Source of the DNA: K189A clade bacterium
GTDB lineage: Bacteria; Pseudomonadota; Gammaproteobacteria; Pseudomonadales; Azotimanducaceae
DNA: 36,053 nt
Direction: 5' to 3'
Assembly: GCA_902613475.1 (NCBI GenBank)
Contig: CACMHG010000020.1
Coordinates: 1 to 36,053 of the forward strand
Under the pieces are notes generated by a model, which was not told where the DNA came from, did no database searches, and saw only the letters and a list, made by a program, of their open reading frames with translations. The stretch's first letter is position 1. The number at the start of each line of letters is the position of its first letter. Positions 33,755-36,053 of the stretch are shown here, piece by piece. The translations under genes and the position numbers were made by a program.

Positions 33755-34354
33755 TTATTCGGCCAACTCGAACGTAATTTTTGTTTTTACGCCGGCAACG
33801 TCAATCGGTTCACCGTTAACAACCTTTGGCTTGTACTTGTACTTTAACGCCGCATTGATCGCTGCCCTATTGAAGATACCCGGTGGTTTTGCGTCAATCA
33901 CGACCGGATTCCTGACCGCACCAGTTTTCGTCACGATGTACTCAAGAATCACATAGCCTTCTATACCTCGCGTTTGCGCCCTGCGCGGATATTGCGGGTT
34001 CACTTTAACGATTGGCAGATATTCGCCGTCGGAACTGAACCCACCGCCCTCAACAGACAGATTAACGTCCACATTAACCGAGCCTATATCAACGCCTTGC
34101 GATATATCAGATGACTCAAAATCGGGTTTTGGCATATCAGGTGGTGGCTCATCCGGGGGTGGCGGCGGCTTGGGCTTACGCTGCTTCGTCTCAATTTCTT
34201 GATCGTCCTGCAAGCGAACAAAGTCTAGGAGCTTGCCCTTAACCCCTTCATCTAAATTTGCTTCATTGGTTGCGATGATGGCCTGCATCAAGAAAAACAA
34301 CGCGAATGTAACAAGTGCTCCGAGGCCAACGCCTATCGCATAACGAGCGACCAT
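33755..34354 (-). CDS. tonB: TonB-family energy transducer
   Basis: Protein of 199 residues. One N-terminal anchor helix (about 7-29, IGVGLGALVTFALFFLMQAII), a short proline-rich spacer (KPKPPPPPDEPPPDMPKP, about 60-77) and a TonB C-terminal domain (about 110-199) with VNPQYPRRAQTRGIEGYVIL, AKPPGIFNRAAINAALKYKY and a terminal beta-strand. It carries inner membrane proton-motive energy to outer membrane receptors. It is shorter than E. coli TonB with a brief Pro region, as in the TonB2 type. It lies 12 bases after exbD and should work with the ExbB/ExbD products here. Confidence 0.92.
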   Translation of the reverse strand: MVARYAIGVGLGALVTFALFFLMQAIIATNEANLDEGVKGKLLDFVRLQDDQEIETKQRKPKPPPPPDEPPPDMPKPDFESSDISQGVDIGSVNVDVNLSVEGGGFSSDGEYLPIVKVNPQYPRRAQTRGIEGYVILEYIVTKTGAVRNPVVIDAKPPGIFNRAAINAALKYKYKPKVVNGEPIDVAGVKTKITFELAE

Positions 34355-34366
34355 AGTACTACCTGC

Positions 34367-34777
34367 TTAATTATTTTCGGTTGAAATGGCCACTTCGCGC
34401 ATTCCTGCAGCCCGGGCGGCGTTAAGTACAACCATGAGCTTTTCATTGGTCGACGTTCGGTCCGCTTGTACAACCAATCCGCCCTTAGGGTTTTCGGCAT
34501 GCAGGCGCTCGATATGAGATCGAACCGACGTTGGATCGACGCGCTTCTTATCGATCCAAATATCACCACCAGGGCTTATGGCTACCAATAGAGCAACCGT
34601 AGGTTTTTGCTCAGAGGTGAGCGCATCGGGACGTAAAACGTCGATACCCGCCTGCTTGATGAATGTTGCTGTAACGATAAAGAAGATCAACATAATAAAG
34701 ACCACGTCCAACATGGGCGTTAGATTGATATCCGCCTCTTCTTCGCTTCTTGAAATGCGCCGCATCTGTCTGCGCAT
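34367..34777 (-). CDS. exbD: ExbD/TolR-family biopolymer transport protein
   Basis: Protein of 136 residues. One N-terminal helix (about 18-40, LDVVFIMLIFFIVTATFIKQ) begins with the essential Asp of NLTPMLDVVFIM, which takes part in proton flow. The periplasmic domain includes LVVQADRTSTNEKLM. It forms the proton channel complex with ExbB. GGAG precedes the ATG at 34775-34777. It lies between exbB and tonB. Confidence 0.93.
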   Translation of the reverse strand: MRRQMRRISRSEEEADINLTPMLDVVFIMLIFFIVTATFIKQAGIDVLRPDALTSEQKPTVALLVAISPGGDIWIDKKRVDPTSVRSHIERLHAENPKGGLVVQADRTSTNEKLMVVLNAARAAGMREVAISTENN

Positions 34778-34800
34778 AATTATTCTCCTGTGCCCTTGAC

Positions 34801-35319
34801 CTAATGGTCGAGAGTTAGTTGATCTTCAAAAAGCTCAGTCTCGTATTCGACCTTGCGTTTCAGATAAGTAGTGCCCACCAAGCCGGACAGAGAAGCGATC
34901 ATTCCAGACATGGTCGGAATTGTTGCCATCGAGACACCAGCCGCCATAGAACGTGCGTTACCGCCCTGGGTCGCCATGGCGTCGAATACCGCGATCATTC
35001 CGGTAACCGTTCCCAGCAACCCAAATAGCGGACATAACGCGACGCAGGTTTCGATGATGGGTAGGCTACCCGCAATACGTGTCGCGCCGTCGGATATAAT
35101 GCCCTCTCGAACTTGGTGCGCACTCCAAGACTTTCGCTCGCTTCGCCCTTCCCACTTGGAGCTTGCTTCAAGCACCATCGTCTTATGCTCGGTTCGGAAA
35201 AACCAAATGCGCTCGAAAATCAAGCTCCACATCAGGAAGGTAATCCCGGCGATGAACCAAAGTACATCGCCTCCCATTTCCATGAACCTGATGATCGCTA
35301 AGTAAGCGTCGTTAAACAT
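34801..35319 (-). CDS. exbB: ExbB/TolQ-family proton channel protein
   Basis: Protein of 172 residues, with AGGAGA before the ATG at 35317-35319. The first membrane helix (about 18-38) is WFIAGITFLMWSLIFERIWF. The family core is ETCVALCPLFGLLGTVTGMIAVFDAMATQ (about 94-120, within which PLFGLLGTVTGM is the hallmark) and ATIPTMSGMIASLSGLVGTT. It is short for ExbB (usually 220-240) because it lacks the N-terminal periplasmic part. It is the second of two MotA/TolQ/ExbB homologues in the operon. Confidence 0.93.
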   Translation of the reverse strand: MFNDAYLAIIRFMEMGGDVLWFIAGITFLMWSLIFERIWFFRTEHKTMVLEASSKWEGRSERKSWSAHQVREGIISDGATRIAGSLPIIETCVALCPLFGLLGTVTGMIAVFDAMATQGGNARSMAAGVSMATIPTMSGMIASLSGLVGTTYLKRKVEYETELFEDQLTLDH

Positions 35320-35353
35320 TTTACGGTTGTCTCCTTAGACTAAGTCTGGTGGC

Positions 35354-36053
35354 TTAACCTAGGGTCTTACCCGATTTTTCTGCATGCTCAGCGATGATTC
35401 CAGCGCTCTGCTCTTCAATCACATGAACAATACCCTTCGATCTTGCACTTACCAGGGCGTGCAATAACGTCGTCGGAATCGCAACACAAAGACCCAAAAC
35501 TGTTGTCATCAACGCCTTGGAGATACCGCTTGCCATGGTCTTGGGATCACCCGTACCGAAAAGGGTAATTGCTTGGAACGTCTCGATCATACCGATAACG
35601 GTTCCTAATAGACCCGTAAGCGGTGCGACCACCGAGATCACCTGAATAATGTTGATGTACTTCGTTAACGCCGGGGTCTCGCTCAGTATGGCCTCACCCA
35701 ACTTGAGTTCCAGCGTCTCAACGTCAACCTCTTTGTTCTCCTCGTACACTTTCAGCACACGACCTAAAGGATTGTCTCCACGAGCGCTAGCATCCTTTCT
35801 CTGCGCAGCAACTTTGCTGCCAATCAAGAAGAGCGCGACAAAACGCTCGAGTGCTAACAGGACGCCGAGGATGCCGCCCAAGATAATCACAGAGCCGACC
35901 TCTCCACCCTGTCCGTCACAGAAAGGCAGACCACACTCTCCGATGGACGCAATCGGTGATCCGATTCTTTCGCCCAGTGTTGCCGCTTGAATAAGCAGCG
36001 CGAGCAGCGAGCCGCGGGTTGGGTCCACAGAAAATTCTACGACTTCGCCGGGA
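35354..36053 (-). CDS. MotA/TolQ/ExbB-family proton channel protein, long type, 5' end outside window
   Basis: The frame is open to the right edge, so this is the C-terminal 232 codons of a longer protein. The visible start reads PGEVVEFSVDPTRGSLLALL, which looks like the end of an N-terminal periplasmic domain rather than a true start. Membrane parts are VGSVIILGGILGVLLALERF and the core VISVVAPLTGLLGTVIGMIETFQ and ALMTTVLGLCVAIPTTLLHA. Long ExbB-like proteins of about 450 residues, with a coiled-coil periplasmic domain, typically precede the short exbB in marine TonB operons. A GTG at 36026-36028 is an internal codon, not the start. Confidence 0.88.
   Translation of the reverse strand, partial: PGEVVEFSVDPTRGSLLALLIQAATLGERIGSPIASIGECGLPFCDGQGGEVGSVIILGGILGVLLALERFVALFLIGSKVAAQRKDASARGDNPLGRVLKVYEENKEVDVETLELKLGEAILSETPALTKYINIIQVISVVAPLTGLLGTVIGMIETFQAITLFGTGDPKTMASGISKALMTTVLGLCVAIPTTLLHALVSARSKGIVHVIEEQSAGIIAEHAEKSGKTLG

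Noticed and set aside
1..36053. CRISPR arrays, insertion sequences, phage or integron elements
   Set aside because: No regularly spaced repeats, transposase or integrase genes, or terminal inverted repeats were seen.

Overview
The window looks like chromosome of an aerobic, probably marine, gammaproteobacterium. The main evidence is a gacA/uvrY–uvrC–pgsA neighbourhood beside a tRNA-Cys gene, a TPR/TonB/ExbD/ExbB/MotA-like energy-transduction operon, glutaryl-CoA and other acyl-CoA dehydrogenases, and a BCCT osmolyte transporter. An OM60/Halieaceae-type lineage would fit, but that is inference from gene style; no marker gene settles it.

Layout. (1) 160–3059 holds a TetR regulator divergent from a GrdB/PrdB-like reductase gene. 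That gene is interrupted by an in-frame TGA sitting in a U-x-x-C motif and followed at once by a GC-rich hairpin of bacterial SECIS type. I read it as one 380-residue selenoprotein (981–2123). Alternating TGACAT/ATGTCA boxes lie in the divergent spacer. A TauD-type dioxygenase gene broken by a single missing base follows. (2) 3134–10520 is an oxygenase and transport region: a second TauD-type enzyme, a small exported protein with a clear terminator, a Rieske oxygenase, a membrane-anchored unknown, a CurA-like reductase, a BCCT carrier and a PhyH-type dioxygenase. (3) 10807–15627 is a signalling module: a class III nucleotide cyclase convergent with a small TonB-domain protein and SiaA, SiaC and SiaB homologues. 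(4) 15877–24061 is mixed metabolism: a yihY pseudogene with two nonsense codons, a sulfurtransferase, a family III CoA transferase, an acyl-CoA synthetase, YaiI, a thioesterase, small exported or membrane proteins, and tRNA-Cys. (5) 24062–28023 holds pgsA, uvrC, a family 5-like uracil-DNA glycosylase and a degenerate GacA/UvrY regulator that has lost its phosphoacceptor segment. (6) 28216–32267 holds gcdH divergent from a second acyl-CoA dehydrogenase, then pyrF and riboflavin synthase. (7) 32287 to the right edge is the TPR–TonB–ExbD–ExbB–MotA/TolQ operon, whose first visible gene runs off the window.

How the parts may work together. The BCCT carrier, Rieske oxygenase, two TauD enzymes, PhyH enzyme and GrdB-like selenoprotein could together import and break down methylated or quaternary amines; this is inferred only from family membership and proximity. 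The Sia genes form a phosphatase/kinase switch acting on SiaC. The nearby cyclase, in place of the usual diguanylate cyclase, suggests cAMP-type rather than c-di-GMP output.

The most interesting points are the unrecognised selenoprotein with its SECIS-like element, the Sia switch paired with a class III cyclase, and the GacA homologue without a phosphorylation site. Three loci (TauD, yihY, gacA) carry apparent inactivating changes. These could be real decay or assembly error, so read mapping matters for all of them and also for the TGA interpretation.
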